Of a stretch of 64,000 bases of DNA, positions 40,186 through 50,000 are shown in pieces. The stretch is from Candidatus Melainabacteria bacterium (GTDB lineage: Bacteria > Cyanobacteriota > Vampirovibrionia > Obscuribacterales > Obscuribacteraceae), in the NCBI GenBank assembly GCA_016716405.1, contig JADJWK010000002.1, positions 186,001-250,000 on the forward strand. Reading direction: 5' to 3'. The position numbers were made by a program, and so were the translations under genes. The notes under the pieces were generated by a model, which searched no databases, was not told the DNA's origin, and saw nothing but the letters and a program-made list of their open reading frames with translations. Within the stretch, counting starts at the first letter, position 1. The number at the start of each line of letters is the position of its first letter.

Positions 40186-43164
40186 ATGAACAAGCCAATT
40201 TTTCGAGTAGCCCTGGTCCTTGTCTCCGCCACGGTCTTCGCGTCCAGCACTAATTGCGGTGCGCTCGCTCAAGACGATCTTGGTCTCGGGGTCAACCAGA
40301 GCAAGCCGGCGGCTCCGAGAACCCATGCCACCAGGCAAGCCAGACCGAACAGAACGGCTCGTCCGGGGACCCATCAAGCTCCGGCGACCCGCGCCAACTC
40401 AGGGGCCGGCGCCACCATGAGCGAGGTCCGCCAGGACGTCGTCCGGGAGCTCGAGCGCCTGGCGACTCCCCAGACTCCTGACGCCCAGCACAAGATAGAC
40501 GTGATCAATAAAGAAGCAGAAGAGCTGTTCCAGAAGGGAATGTACCAGGACGCCCTGCTTCGCTGGCAGAAGGCTTACGGCGAGTCCATCGAGACGAAAT
40601 ACTCCGAGGGTCAGGGTCTGGCTCTTACAGGAATGTGCCGGGTCTATGTCAGCCAGGGCAAATATGTCAAAGCCAGGCACCTGGGCGAGAACGCCGTAGA
40701 AGTGCTGGCCGCCATCAACAGCCGGACCTTGCTGGGCAAGGCCAGGATAGCCCTTGCCCAGGCCTACACCGGGCTCGAGAACCATGTCTGGGCTGCCAAG
40801 CAGCTCGACGCCGCTCTCGAGCTCATCGTCAGCAACGCCGATAAAGAGCCCCTGGAGGCTGCCGACATTTTGAGAATGTCCGGTGGCTTGCTCCTTCAAT
40901 ATAAAAAGGTAAAAGAAGCAATTCAATTCTTTCAGGGCAGCGCCAAATATTCGGAGCAGGGCGGCGATCTCGCCTCGGCTCTCTGGATGCATACGCATGT
41001 AGCCTCGATCCTCACCGAGCTCGGTTTTTATGTGGCCGCTCTCGAGGAAGCCCAGAAGGCTGTGGTGATTTCCGAACGCATCAAAGACCCCCGGGCGAAG
41101 ATCACCGCTCTCAGCTCCCGGGGCAATATCGAATATGTTCTGGGCGAGTTCTATAATGCCCGGCTCACATACGACGAAGCTTTTCAGATAGCCAAAACGC
41201 TTCCTCCCAAAGGCGATATGTCCAAGGAGGGCAAAGCCTACCTGCTCATGGGCTACGCTTTCGCCCTGGTTGCTACCGGCGACGATGAGCTGGCCAGCCG
41301 GTATCTCAACCAGGTGATCCCGTTTTTCGAGAAAGAAGGCAAGTATTATCACCAGGCCGAGTCGGTGAATGCCATGGGAATCCTCAAGGCCAATGCCGGC
41401 GAGGCTTACAAAGCCCTGCCCCTGTTCGCCCAGGCCCGTGACCTGCAGACTTTCATCAAGCCTCCTCAACCGGGCATGCATGTCATGATCCTGCGTAATA
41501 TGGCCGCCTGCGAATTCAGGCTGGGCAAGCCCCGGGAGTCTTTCCAGCACCTCAAGACGATCCTGCCCTTTTTCGAGAAGCACAAAGACCGCCTGCAAAT
41601 GCAGAAAGCCCAGGTGAATGTCTCCCTGGCCGAGGTCTCTATGAAGCTGGGGGACATCGCTTCCGCCGAGACCTATTTGAATGATGCCATAACTCTTGGT
41701 GAGACCCTGAAGGACGACTCTTCACTCTGGCGGGCCTATACGCTCAGAGCGCACCTGGCTCTGATCAAGAAAGAGAACGATAAAGCCAAAGAGTATCTGA
41801 AGACCGCTCTCTCTCATTTCCGCTCGCCCCAGGCCGGCTATTTCCCCAATGCCGAGCTGCTTCGTTTCCCGTCGAGCCGCCGCGAGTTCGGGCTTCAGCT
41901 CGCCGCCCTGGTAGCCTCACAGGGGATGACCGAGCATGCCTTGCTTGTAGCGGAGCAGCTGAAAGAGGAGCGCTTCATCTCGACTTTCATGCGCAAGGGC
42001 GCCACGGTGAAAGCTACCGACAAAGACGTCTATGACGACCTCATGCGCCAGCGTGCCCACCTTCATGCAGCCGAGAACGCATCCACTCCTGACAAGTTCA
42101 CTAAAGAATGGACAGAGTGGCTGACCCGCTTCAGCACCCTGGCCAGAGAGAACAGCTCGCTCGCTCGTCTCATAGCCCCTTATCCGACCTCGGTAAAGGA
42201 GATCCTGGAGACAGTCCGGCAGAAAGATGTGACAGTGGTGGATTATCTGGTGGGCGAGAAGTCCAGCATGGCTTTCACAGTGGATCCCCAGGGACGTATT
42301 TCGGCAACGGTGATTCCCACCGGTGAGGACAAGCTCAAGAAAGCAGTGGCTGATCTACTCACCCAGCAGAATGGAGACGAGCACAAAGTCCTGAAGTCGC
42401 TCTATCTCGAGCTGCTTCCCCAGGCTGTTCGCAGTTTCCTGCCGATAAGCACCGACAAACAGATAGTGATCATCCCGGATGGCGTTCTTTACAACCTGCC
42501 TTTCTCGGCTCTCTGCGATGCTGACGGCAAATATCTTGTGGAGAAGCATCTTCTCACCCTGGCGCCCTCCATGCGCTACCTGCTCGACGCTACATCCGGT
42601 GCCGGCGGCGCTGTCAACATGCTTCTTGCCAGCAATGGCAATCCGATGGAGCAGGAAGAGGCGAGCCAGATATCGTCGGTTCTTCTTCCCGATCCCGTGT
42701 CTACCCTGACAACCCGCCAGGCGGATCTCGAGACCCTGAGCAATGAGGTTCAGGGTAAGTCGGTGCTCCACCTGGTAACCGCCATTCCATTGACGGAAGC
42801 CAACCCTTACAGCAATGCCATTCCTTTTACGAAGGGCGCAACGGCCAGCCAGCTGTTTGGCATCGCCATGCCCAGAGACCTGGTGGTTCTCTCCGGCTCC
42901 TCTCTCAGTGGTGCGAAGCTCGATGGTGATGCCGTTCAGGCATTCAGCCGCGGACTCACCTATGCGGGCACCCAGAATCTTCTGATGAGCCTCTGGAAGG
43001 CTCCGGATGATGCACGGATTGCCGAGCTCGTCAGTTTCTACAAGCATAAGAAGGAAGGCATGAATGCAGCGCAGTCCCTGCGCAAGGCTCAGCTGCTCTC
43101 CATGTCAAGCGATCGCAATCCCCGGAGCTGGGCGTCGTTCCAGTTGTTGGGGCTGGGAATGTAA
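40186..43164 (+). CDS. Exported TPR protein with degenerate CHAT domain
   Basis: The 992-residue protein has a signal peptide (FRVALVLVSATVFASS, cleavage near ALA-Q), TPR-like repeats from about residue 90 to 620 (for example ALRWQKAYGESIETKYSEGQ, DLASALWMHTHVASILTELG), a linker, and a C-terminal CHAT (caspase-like) fold: IPDGVLYNLPFSALCDADG, LHLVTAIPL, LVVLSGSSLSG, and a closing AQSLRKAQL...W.SFQLLGLG. In active CHAT proteases the second and third stretches read HxATHG and LSACxTG. Both the second His and the Cys are missing, so it is probably a pseudo-protease. In-frame ATGs at 40150 and 40018 extend the N-terminus; 40186 gives the best signal peptide. Confidence 0.85.
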   Translation: MNKPIFRVALVLVSATVFASSTNCGALAQDDLGLGVNQSKPAAPRTHATRQARPNRTARPGTHQAPATRANSGAGATMSEVRQDVVRELERLATPQTPDAQHKIDVINKEAEELFQKGMYQDALLRWQKAYGESIETKYSEGQGLALTGMCRVYVSQGKYVKARHLGENAVEVLAAINSRTLLGKARIALAQAYTGLENHVWAAKQLDAALELIVSNADKEPLEAADILRMSGGLLLQYKKVKEAIQFFQGSAKYSEQGGDLASALWMHTHVASILTELGFYVAALEEAQKAVVISERIKDPRAKITALSSRGNIEYVLGEFYNARLTYDEAFQIAKTLPPKGDMSKEGKAYLLMGYAFALVATGDDELASRYLNQVIPFFEKEGKYYHQAESVNAMGILKANAGEAYKALPLFAQARDLQTFIKPPQPGMHVMILRNMAACEFRLGKPRESFQHLKTILPFFEKHKDRLQMQKAQVNVSLAEVSMKLGDIASAETYLNDAITLGETLKDDSSLWRAYTLRAHLALIKKENDKAKEYLKTALSHFRSPQAGYFPNAELLRFPSSRREFGLQLAALVASQGMTEHALLVAEQLKEERFISTFMRKGATVKATDKDVYDDLMRQRAHLHAAENASTPDKFTKEWTEWLTRFSTLARENSSLARLIAPYPTSVKEILETVRQKDVTVVDYLVGEKSSMAFTVDPQGRISATVIPTGEDKLKKAVADLLTQQNGDEHKVLKSLYLELLPQAVRSFLPISTDKQIVIIPDGVLYNLPFSALCDADGKYLVEKHLLTLAPSMRYLLDATSGAGGAVNMLLASNGNPMEQEEASQISSVLLPDPVSTLTTRQADLETLSNEVQGKSVLHLVTAIPLTEANPYSNAIPFTKGATASQLFGIAMPRDLVVLSGSSLSGAKLDGDAVQAFSRGLTYAGTQNLLMSLWKAPDDARIAELVSFYKHKKEGMNAAQSLRKAQLLSMSSDRNPRSWASFQLLGLGM

Positions 43165-43250
43165 GAGGTCCCCTACCGCTTGCTATGTGTTGTATATGCG
43201 GTAGAATTTATCTCTCTTTCAGCAAGGAATCTTTTTTCAATCGCAGGTCA

Positions 43251-44837
43251 ATGATCATGGCAGGACACAAGAAAGGTAAGAGCGGACGAGACAAGGCTGC
43301 CCGGTTCCTGACCGCAGCGCTGGTGTCTCTACAACTCATGCTGCAACTCTGGACGCCGGCACTGGCGCTCGAGGGCAGTCTCGCTCCGGGCTGGAATGAC
43401 GATGCCATAGGCGATCCCGATCTGGTTCTCGAGAAGACAGCCGAAGTAAAGACAGAAGCACCTCCTGTAACTGTCGAGAGCAAGCCCGAGCTAGCTGTTC
43501 CCGTAGCTGACGAGAGCAAGCCCGAGCAAGCTGTTCCCGTAACTGACGAGAGCAAGCCCGAGCAAGCTGTTCCCGTAACTGCCGAGAGCGAGCCCGAGGA
43601 AGCCGCTTCAGTAGCTGATGAGAGCAAGCCCGAGCAAGCCGCTTCCGTAGCCGCCGAGAGCAAGCCTGAGGAAGCCGCTTCAGTAGCTGATGAGAGCAAG
43701 CCCGAGCTAGCTGTTCCCGTAGCTGACGAGAGCAAGCCCGAGGAAGCCGCTTCAGTAGCTGATGAGAGCAAGCCCGAGGAAGCCGCTTCAGTAACTGCCG
43801 AGAGCGAGCCCGAGCAAGCCGCTTCAGTAACCGCCGAAAGCAAGCCGGAGGAGTCTGGTGCCACAGGCGGTGCCGAGGACGGCGATGAGCTGGCCTTTCT
43901 CGAGCAGGGCTATGTCGAGAAGGATTCCGTCGAAGTAATCGTCATCGACAATGATGAAGCTGCTGTCGTCGAGGAAACCATCGCTTATGAAGAGCTTCCC
44001 ACCGACGAGGCCAAGACCCGCATCAAGACCGGTGCTCAGTTCCCGGTGGTGATGGTGTCGCAGATCTCCTCGAAGACCTCCAAAAAGGGAGACGTGCTCC
44101 AGGCTCGACTCAAGTACGATCTGAAGATCGGCGACCGTTTGATTGCCAAGAAAGGCAGTCTGGTGACCGGCCATATCGATTACAACATGCCTGCCAGAAC
44201 GGTCCTGCACTCTCTGGTGAGTCCTCACCGGTGGTATCGCAATTCGGGCTGTGTGGGCATCGTCTTCGACGAGATCATCAACGAGAAGAACGAGCATATC
44301 GCCCTCAATGCAAAACCAGCCAGAAAAGATCGTATCGTCAAGAACAAGGCAGAAGGACGCCTGCTCGGGGTCAACCATGATGGTCAGATCACCGGTCCCT
44401 GGGGCCAGCAGCTCCGCTACAAAGCCGTTCGTATCGGTCTCAATGCCGCCCTGGCTCCTGCCGGAGTGTTCAGTTTCGGTGCCATGCCGGTCGCTCTGGG
44501 CGTCATGGGCGCCGTCAATCCCAGCTTCGCTTTCATGCGCCCGGTGGGCACCAACGAGCCCCACCGCCGGATCAAAGGTTTCGCCTGGGGATTCCTCAGC
44601 GGTATTCCGGGCTCCTGGATCATCGAGGACACCGTTACTAAGGGTCAGGAAGCACTGATCAGACCCGGCGACGAGTTCCTCGTCGAGCTTCATCAGGAGT
44701 TCACCGGTGAGGTTCTTACCGAGGCTCAGCTGATCCCGGGCGCTTCCGCCAAGATCTCCGGCGATGTCGATGACGAGCGCCTCGAGAAGACCGAGAAGAA
44801 AGGTCTGTTCAAGCTCAAGAAGAGCAAGAAGAAGTAG
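43251..44837 (+). CDS. Exported protein with acidic 12-residue tandem repeat
   Basis: The 528-residue protein has a basic N-terminus and a hydrophobic signal (LTAALVSLQLMLQLWTPALA), followed by ten near-perfect 12-residue repeats (consensus ESKPEEAASVAD, 43476-43835) and an acidic linker. The C-terminal 300 residues are a folded domain (KTGAQFPVVMVSQISSKTSK, GDRLIAKKGSLVTGHIDYNM) with a SAF/OB-like flavour and a hydrophobic stretch (FGAMPVALGVMGAV). The repeat region is expected to be an extended, proline-containing linker spanning the periplasm. No family recognised. The ATG at 43251 has GCAGGT upstream; 44850 follows in tandem. Confidence 0.75.
   Translation: MIMAGHKKGKSGRDKAARFLTAALVSLQLMLQLWTPALALEGSLAPGWNDDAIGDPDLVLEKTAEVKTEAPPVTVESKPELAVPVADESKPEQAVPVTDESKPEQAVPVTAESEPEEAASVADESKPEQAASVAAESKPEEAASVADESKPELAVPVADESKPEEAASVADESKPEEAASVTAESEPEQAASVTAESKPEESGATGGAEDGDELAFLEQGYVEKDSVEVIVIDNDEAAVVEETIAYEELPTDEAKTRIKTGAQFPVVMVSQISSKTSKKGDVLQARLKYDLKIGDRLIAKKGSLVTGHIDYNMPARTVLHSLVSPHRWYRNSGCVGIVFDEIINEKNEHIALNAKPARKDRIVKNKAEGRLLGVNHDGQITGPWGQQLRYKAVRIGLNAALAPAGVFSFGAMPVALGVMGAVNPSFAFMRPVGTNEPHRRIKGFAWGFLSGIPGSWIIEDTVTKGQEALIRPGDEFLVELHQEFTGEVLTEAQLIPGASAKISGDVDDERLEKTEKKGLFKLKKSKKK
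43476..43856 (+). repeat. 36-base in-frame tandem repeat, ten copies plus a part
   Basis: Units start at 43476, 43512 and every 36 bases to 43800, with a partial eleventh at 43836. Each encodes ESKPE-(L/Q/E)-A-(V/A)-(P/S)-V-(A/T)-(D/A). Neighbouring units are nearly identical in DNA (gagagcaagcccgag start), showing recent slippage or unequal exchange. Two classes, AVPV and AASV, alternate in blocks. Confidence 0.9.
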
Positions 44838-44849
44838 AGGAGAAAGCAA

Positions 44850-45467
44850 GTGAAACGTGAGCTTCTCATCGCCGCCTGCATTACTGCACTGACGGCTTCC
44901 TCGGCGTTCGCCGAGGAGACGAAGAAGTATATGGCTGAGCTCGATAGCGGACCTGATCCTCTCGGTCTCACAGAGGAAGGCTCCAAGCCGAAAAAGAAAA
45001 AGCCGGTGCGCAAGTTCATAAAGGGATTGGGCAAAGAGCTGGGTAAGTCCGGCGAGTATCTGGCCAAGGATCTCTTCATGTTTCTCTCGGTCCAGGACAT
45101 CGATCCTTACGAGAAGAGCGGCCCGCCTCTGGATAAGAAAGCCACCATTCTCCACATAAGGTACACCGACGGATCGACCTGCGAGATCGTTCGTTATCCC
45201 GATCGCAGCTTCCGGGCCAATGGTAGCGTCTTCGATGGCACGGTGGTGATTCCCGATGGTCCCACCGGTTTCATCGTCAAGTATCCCAACGGTGTCCAGG
45301 GGCGTCTCGAGCGCGCTTCGAGCGGGCAGGTGAAGATCTTCAGGCCGGACAAGACGGTCACCACTTTGAAAAAGACCATGTCAGGCGCCTTCGAGATAAG
45401 CAACGACAAGCTCGGCTATCTGGGCACGGCACGGACCAGCCAGACCGGTCTGGAGTACGAAGACTGA
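44850..45467 (+). CDS. Exported protein, unknown
   Basis: The 205-residue product begins with a GTG after AGAGGAGAAAG and a signal peptide (LLIAACITALTASSAFA-E). A basic linker (KPKKKKPVRKFIKGL) leads to a beta-rich C-terminal half with repeating strand-turn units (YTDGSTCEIVRYPD, YPNGVQGRLERA, RPDKTVTTLKK), similar in style to T-box-like or MORN-type sheet repeats. Follows the 12-residue repeat gene by 12 bases and precedes the PII-like gene by 10, so may belong to the same transcript. Confidence 0.65.
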   Translation: MKRELLIAACITALTASSAFAEETKKYMAELDSGPDPLGLTEEGSKPKKKKPVRKFIKGLGKELGKSGEYLAKDLFMFLSVQDIDPYEKSGPPLDKKATILHIRYTDGSTCEIVRYPDRSFRANGSVFDGTVVIPDGPTGFIVKYPNGVQGRLERASSGQVKIFRPDKTVTTLKKTMSGAFEISNDKLGYLGTARTSQTGLEYED

Positions 45468-45477
45468 CAGGACCCAG

Positions 45478-45789
45478 ATGAAGCTGATCACAGTGATTGT
45501 TCGCCCGACGGCTGTTTCGAGGTTGGCCAGTGCTCTGAGACGAGCCCGGGTATCGGGGGTGACTGTCTCCAAAGTAGAGGGTTTCGGCAGCGAGCACCTG
45601 GCTGCCGATGTCGACCTCTTCGGCAGGCTCAATCCGAGAGCCAAGATCGAGGTGGCGGTCAATCCCGATGAGCTCCAGCCCATCGTCGCCATGGTCAAAG
45701 AGGCTCTTTCGAAGCAGGGGAAAGATTCCGGGGGCATGGTGTTCATCTCGGATCTCGACGAGGTTATAAGGATACCCAGGTCACAATGA
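45478..45789 (+). CDS. PII-like signalling protein encoded with an RND efflux system
   Basis: The 103-residue protein has the PII/CutA ferredoxin-like fold pattern: MKLITVIVRPTAVSRLASAL, VSGVTVSKVEGFG, then AKIEVAVNPDELQPIVAMVK and a final MVFISDLDEVIRI. The T-loop region is shortened and lacks the uridylylated Tyr51, and the ATP-binding B-loop (TGKIGDGK in GlnB) reads GKDSGG, so this is a divergent PII-like protein. PII-like proteins have been described next to heavy-metal RND genes. Its last bases overlap the adaptor gene (ATGA), showing co-translation with the pump. Confidence 0.85.
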   Translation: MKLITVIVRPTAVSRLASALRRARVSGVTVSKVEGFGSEHLAADVDLFGRLNPRAKIEVAVNPDELQPIVAMVKEALSKQGKDSGGMVFISDLDEVIRIPRSQ

Positions 45790-47006
45790 TCAGATCTCAG
45801 TACCTCTTGCCGTACCTCTTGCCAGTCATCGCCAGCTGTCTTGTCCTGGTCTCATGCAGCAAAGAGACCCCGAAAGCGGAGGGACCGAAAGCATTTCCAG
45901 TGGAGGTGGAGCAGGTCCAGGCGGTGCCCGTGGTGGACTCGTCTACCTATGTGGCCCGTATGGACTCGCGAAAGACAGTGGTGCTCAGACCCAAGGTGGA
46001 CGGCCATGTCGTCAAGATCATGGTGGACCCAGAGCAGCTGGTGACGCCAGGTCAGCCCCTCATCGAGATCGATCCTTTCCAGGTGCAGGCGAGCGTGGCA
46101 AGCAAGGAAGCCGGGTTCGAGTCGGCCCAGGCGCAGTATTATGCTGAAATGCGCAAGCTCAAAGCCCTGGAGGCTCAGAGAGCCGGAAGCCAGGCCGATG
46201 TAGAGTTCGCCGAGAAAGAGTTCACTCGTTACACGAACCTTCTCAACCGGGGCGCCGTCTCGAAGGAGCGCCAGGAGGAGAAGGACAGGGCGCTCAAGGT
46301 GAAGCGGGCGGACGCCGAGTCCCTGGAGGCGCAGATAAGCGCCCAGCTAGCCGCCGTAAAAGCGGCGGAGCGCCAGATGAATCAGTCCAGGTCCGATGTC
46401 AGAGTACAGGAGGAGGAGCTCGAGTATCACGTCATCAAGGCTCCCTTTGCAGGCACAGTCGGTAATATCCCGGTGAAAATCGGCGACTATGTCACACCGG
46501 CTTCCGAGATCACCAGCGTCAGCCAGAGAAAGCCCCTGGAGGCTTATATACAGGTGCCCAAGGACGAGGCGAAAAAGGTCCATCATGGCACGTCCGTGGA
46601 GCTACTGGATGAAGAGAGCAAAGTGATCGGCATGTCCAGTGTCTTCTATGTCTCGCCCACGGTGGACACCAGCACCCAGTCGGTGCTGGTCAAGTCGCTC
46701 TATGAGAATCAGGACAACATCCTGCGCCCGGAGCAGAATGTCTCGGCCCGGGTGGTCTGGGGACGCAGCCGGGGAATCGTCGTGCCCACCCGCTGCCTGG
46801 CCGTAGTCGGCGGCCAGCCTTTCGTCTATGTCGCCCAGAAAGACGATCGGGGAAATGCCATTGCCAGGCAGAAGCCGGTTAAGCTCGGCCAGCTGCAGAG
46901 CGGCAACGGGGTTCTGGTGGAGAACGGCCTGGCTGCCGGGGAAATTCTTATCGTGTCGGGCGTGCAGAACCTTTCTGACGGCGCTCCCATCCTCACCAAG
47001 TCATAG
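45786..47006 (+). CDS. RND efflux periplasmic adaptor (membrane fusion protein), lipoprotein
   Basis: The 406-residue protein is a lipoprotein (lipobox LVSC after a hydrophobic signal, residues 8-21). It has the AcrA/MexA layout: N-terminal beta-barrel and lipoyl halves (VVLRPKVDGHVVKIMVD and IKAPFAGTVGNIPVKIGDYV) around a long coiled-coil hairpin (AQYYAEMRKLKALEAQRAG...KRADAESLEAQISAQLAA), then the membrane-proximal domain (LRPEQNVSARVVWGRSRG). It connects the RND pump to a TolC-like channel. Upstream overlap with the PII-like gene and 14 bases to the pump gene show one operon. Confidence 0.95.
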   Translation: MIRSQYLLPYLLPVIASCLVLVSCSKETPKAEGPKAFPVEVEQVQAVPVVDSSTYVARMDSRKTVVLRPKVDGHVVKIMVDPEQLVTPGQPLIEIDPFQVQASVASKEAGFESAQAQYYAEMRKLKALEAQRAGSQADVEFAEKEFTRYTNLLNRGAVSKERQEEKDRALKVKRADAESLEAQISAQLAAVKAAERQMNQSRSDVRVQEEELEYHVIKAPFAGTVGNIPVKIGDYVTPASEITSVSQRKPLEAYIQVPKDEAKKVHHGTSVELLDEESKVIGMSSVFYVSPTVDTSTQSVLVKSLYENQDNILRPEQNVSARVVWGRSRGIVVPTRCLAVVGGQPFVYVAQKDDRGNAIARQKPVKLGQLQSGNGVLVENGLAAGEILIVSGVQNLSDGAPILTKS

Positions 47007-47020
47007 AGCGAGGACAGGCT

Positions 47021-50000
47021 TTGTTCTCGGACTTTTTCATCAAACGACCGGTATTCGCCACAGTAATCGCCATCATCATGGTGCTGCTGGGTGGAATAGT
47101 CATACCCAATCTGCCTATCGCCCAGTATCCCCAGATTGCGCCACCGCAGGTGAGCATCGAGTCCACTTATATTGGCGCCAATGCCGAGCAGGTGGAGTCT
47201 TCGGTGACTCAGCTCCTGGAGCGCGAGATCAACGGTGTCGACAGTCTCAAATATATCCAGTCCCAGAGCGCCAATGACGGGAGGAGCAAGATCGTCTGCA
47301 CATTCGATCTGGAGCGCGATGTCGATCTGGCATCGGTGGATGTCCAGACCAGGGTGGCGGCGGTCTCTGGAAAGCTCCCCGAGGAGGTGAAGAAAACCGG
47401 AACCAGTATAAAGAAAGTTTCCACCTCCATCGTCATGGTCCTCGGTGTCTATGCCGAGGGCGGCGAGTACTCGAGCGAGTTCATATCCAACTATGTCGAC
47501 CTCTATCTGAAAGACTCTTTCAAGCGTCTGCCCAGCGTCGGCGACGTCAGTATCGTCGGCGAGCGCAAATATGCCATGCGGGTCTGGCTCGATCCCAAGA
47601 AGCTTGCCCAGTACAAGCTCACTCCCCTGGATGTCTCACGGGCGATCCAGAGACAGAACAAGCAGGTGGGAGCCGGGGATCTGGGACGAGCTCCGGCTCC
47701 GCCTGGACAGATGTATCAGATCAACTTGCGAGCCCTCGGACGCCTGGTGGAGCCTGAGCAGTTTGCCGAGATGGTTATCGCTCGCTCTGATGAAGGCGCC
47801 CTGGTGAAGCTGAAAGACGTCGGCACGGTCAACCTGGGGGCCGAGAGCTATGACACCAACGGTACTTACAATGGCAAGAAAGCCGTGGTGGTGGTCATCT
47901 ATCTGAGACCCGGCGGCAATGCCGTGCAGGTGTCCGATGCCGTCACCGCCGAGCTTGCCAGGCTCAAGAAGCATTTCCCGCCCGGTCTCAAAGTCGATGT
48001 CGCCCTCGATACTACCGAAGCCGTCAAAGAGTCGATCAAAGAGGTGGTTCATACCCTGATCGAGGCCATATTCCTGGTGATCGTGGTTATCTTCTTCTTC
48101 CTTCAGGACTGGCGCAGCACCCTGGTCCCCTCCATAGCGATCCCGGTGTCCCTGGTGGGCACTTTCGTGTTCATGAAGATGCTCGGCTTCTCCATAAATA
48201 CCCTCACCATGTTCGGGCTTACTCTTGCAACGGGGCTGGTGGTGGACGACGCGATTGTTGTGGTGGAGAACATCAAACGTCTCATCGACGAGGAGGGCAT
48301 GAGCCCGATGAGCGCGGCTTTTGCCGCCATGCGCGAGATATCCGGAGCGGTGCTGGCCACCACCCTGGTGCTTTTCGCGGTCTTCGTTCCGGTGGCATTC
48401 TTTCCCGGAACCACCGGGCAGCTCTATAAGCAATTCGCCATCACCATAAGCTTTTCGGTAGGTCTCTCGATGATCAATGCCTTCACCCTGAGCCCGCCCC
48501 TCTGCGCTCTCTGGCTGCGGCCCGAAGACCGATCCCGGCAGTTCATCATCTTTCGTAAAATCAACGACTTCATCAACTGGGTGACCAGGGGATATAAGCG
48601 TGTCCTGGTGAAGTGCATTCGCTTCACTCCCATAGTATTGATTGTCTTCGCCTGCTGTCTCGGGCTGACCTGGTGGATTTCCAGGATTCTGCCCACGGCT
48701 TTCGTGCCTGACGAAGATCAGGGCTATTTCTTCACTATGATAAGAGCTCCGGAGGGCACCTCACTGGAGTACACCACCGGTATAATCGAGCAGGCAGCGG
48801 CGATTCAGAGAAAGCTTCCCGAGGTCGAATCCGTCACCGGCCTTGGTGGCTTCGGATTCCAGGGCAATGGTCCCAATCTCGGTATCATGTTCACCACCCT
48901 CAAGCCCTGGGACGAGCGCAAGGCTCCGGAGAAGACCGTGAAGGGCGTGCTCAAACGCCTGCGCAAGCCCCTTTCGGGAATCACCGGCGCCTCGGTGGTG
49001 CCCTTCCTGCCCCCTGCCATCGAAGGGCTCGGAAGCTTCGGAGGTTTCGTCTTCGAGTTGCAGGATTTGCTGGGCACCGACATCCAGGATCTCAACAATA
49101 TGGCGGGCCAGCTCATTAAAAAGGGCAATTCCTCCGGCGACCTCCAGGGGCTGTTCACCAGTTTCAGCGCCAATACCCCCCAGCTCAAGCTGGCGGTGAG
49201 AAGAGACGAGGCCGAGCGGCTCAATGTCGATATCGGCGATATCCTCGATACGCTTCAGACCCTCTCGGGCTCTGCCTATATCAACGACTTCGACTTCCTC
49301 AACAAGACCTATCGAGTCTATGTGCAGGCAGGCGATGCCTTCCGCACCAGACCCAAGGATTTATTCGAGTATTATGTGCGTTCCCGGGACGGCTCCATGG
49401 TCTCGATGAAAAACCTCATCAACGAGGATTTCGCTCTTACCGCCCAGGTGATCTCTCATTACAATCTCTTCAGGAGCGCCGAGATAAACGGCAACCCGGC
49501 GCCGGGCAGAAGCTCCGGCGAAGGCATCGAAGCCATGGAGAAGCTCGCTACCGGGCTCTTGCCGGCAGGCATGACCTTCGAGTGGTCGGGAATCTCGCTG
49601 GAGGAGATCCAGGCCGGCTCCAGCGCCATATTCATATTTATTCTGGGGATCGTTTTCGTTTATCTCGTCCTCTCGGCGCAGTACGAGAGCTATGTCGATC
49701 CCCTGATCATCATGCTATCGGTGCCGCTGGCGGTGCTTGGCGCTTTCTCGTTCCAGCTGATGCGCGGGCTGGAGAATGATATATTCTGCCAGATTGGACT
49801 GGTGATGCTCATCGGCATGGCGAGCAAGAACGCCATTCTCATAGTGGAGTTCGCCAACCACCTCAGGGACAGCGCCGGCATGCCCATGGTCCACGCAGTG
49901 ATCAAAGCCTCGGTCCTGCGCCTGAGACCGATCCTGATGACTGCCCTGGCTTTCATCATCGGTATCCTCCCCCTGGTCTTCGCCACCGGCGCCGGCTCAG

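Noticed and set aside
43476..43856. Regular 36-base repeats as a CRISPR array
   Set aside because: The units are contiguous with no unique spacers and form an intact reading frame; it is a coding tandem repeat.
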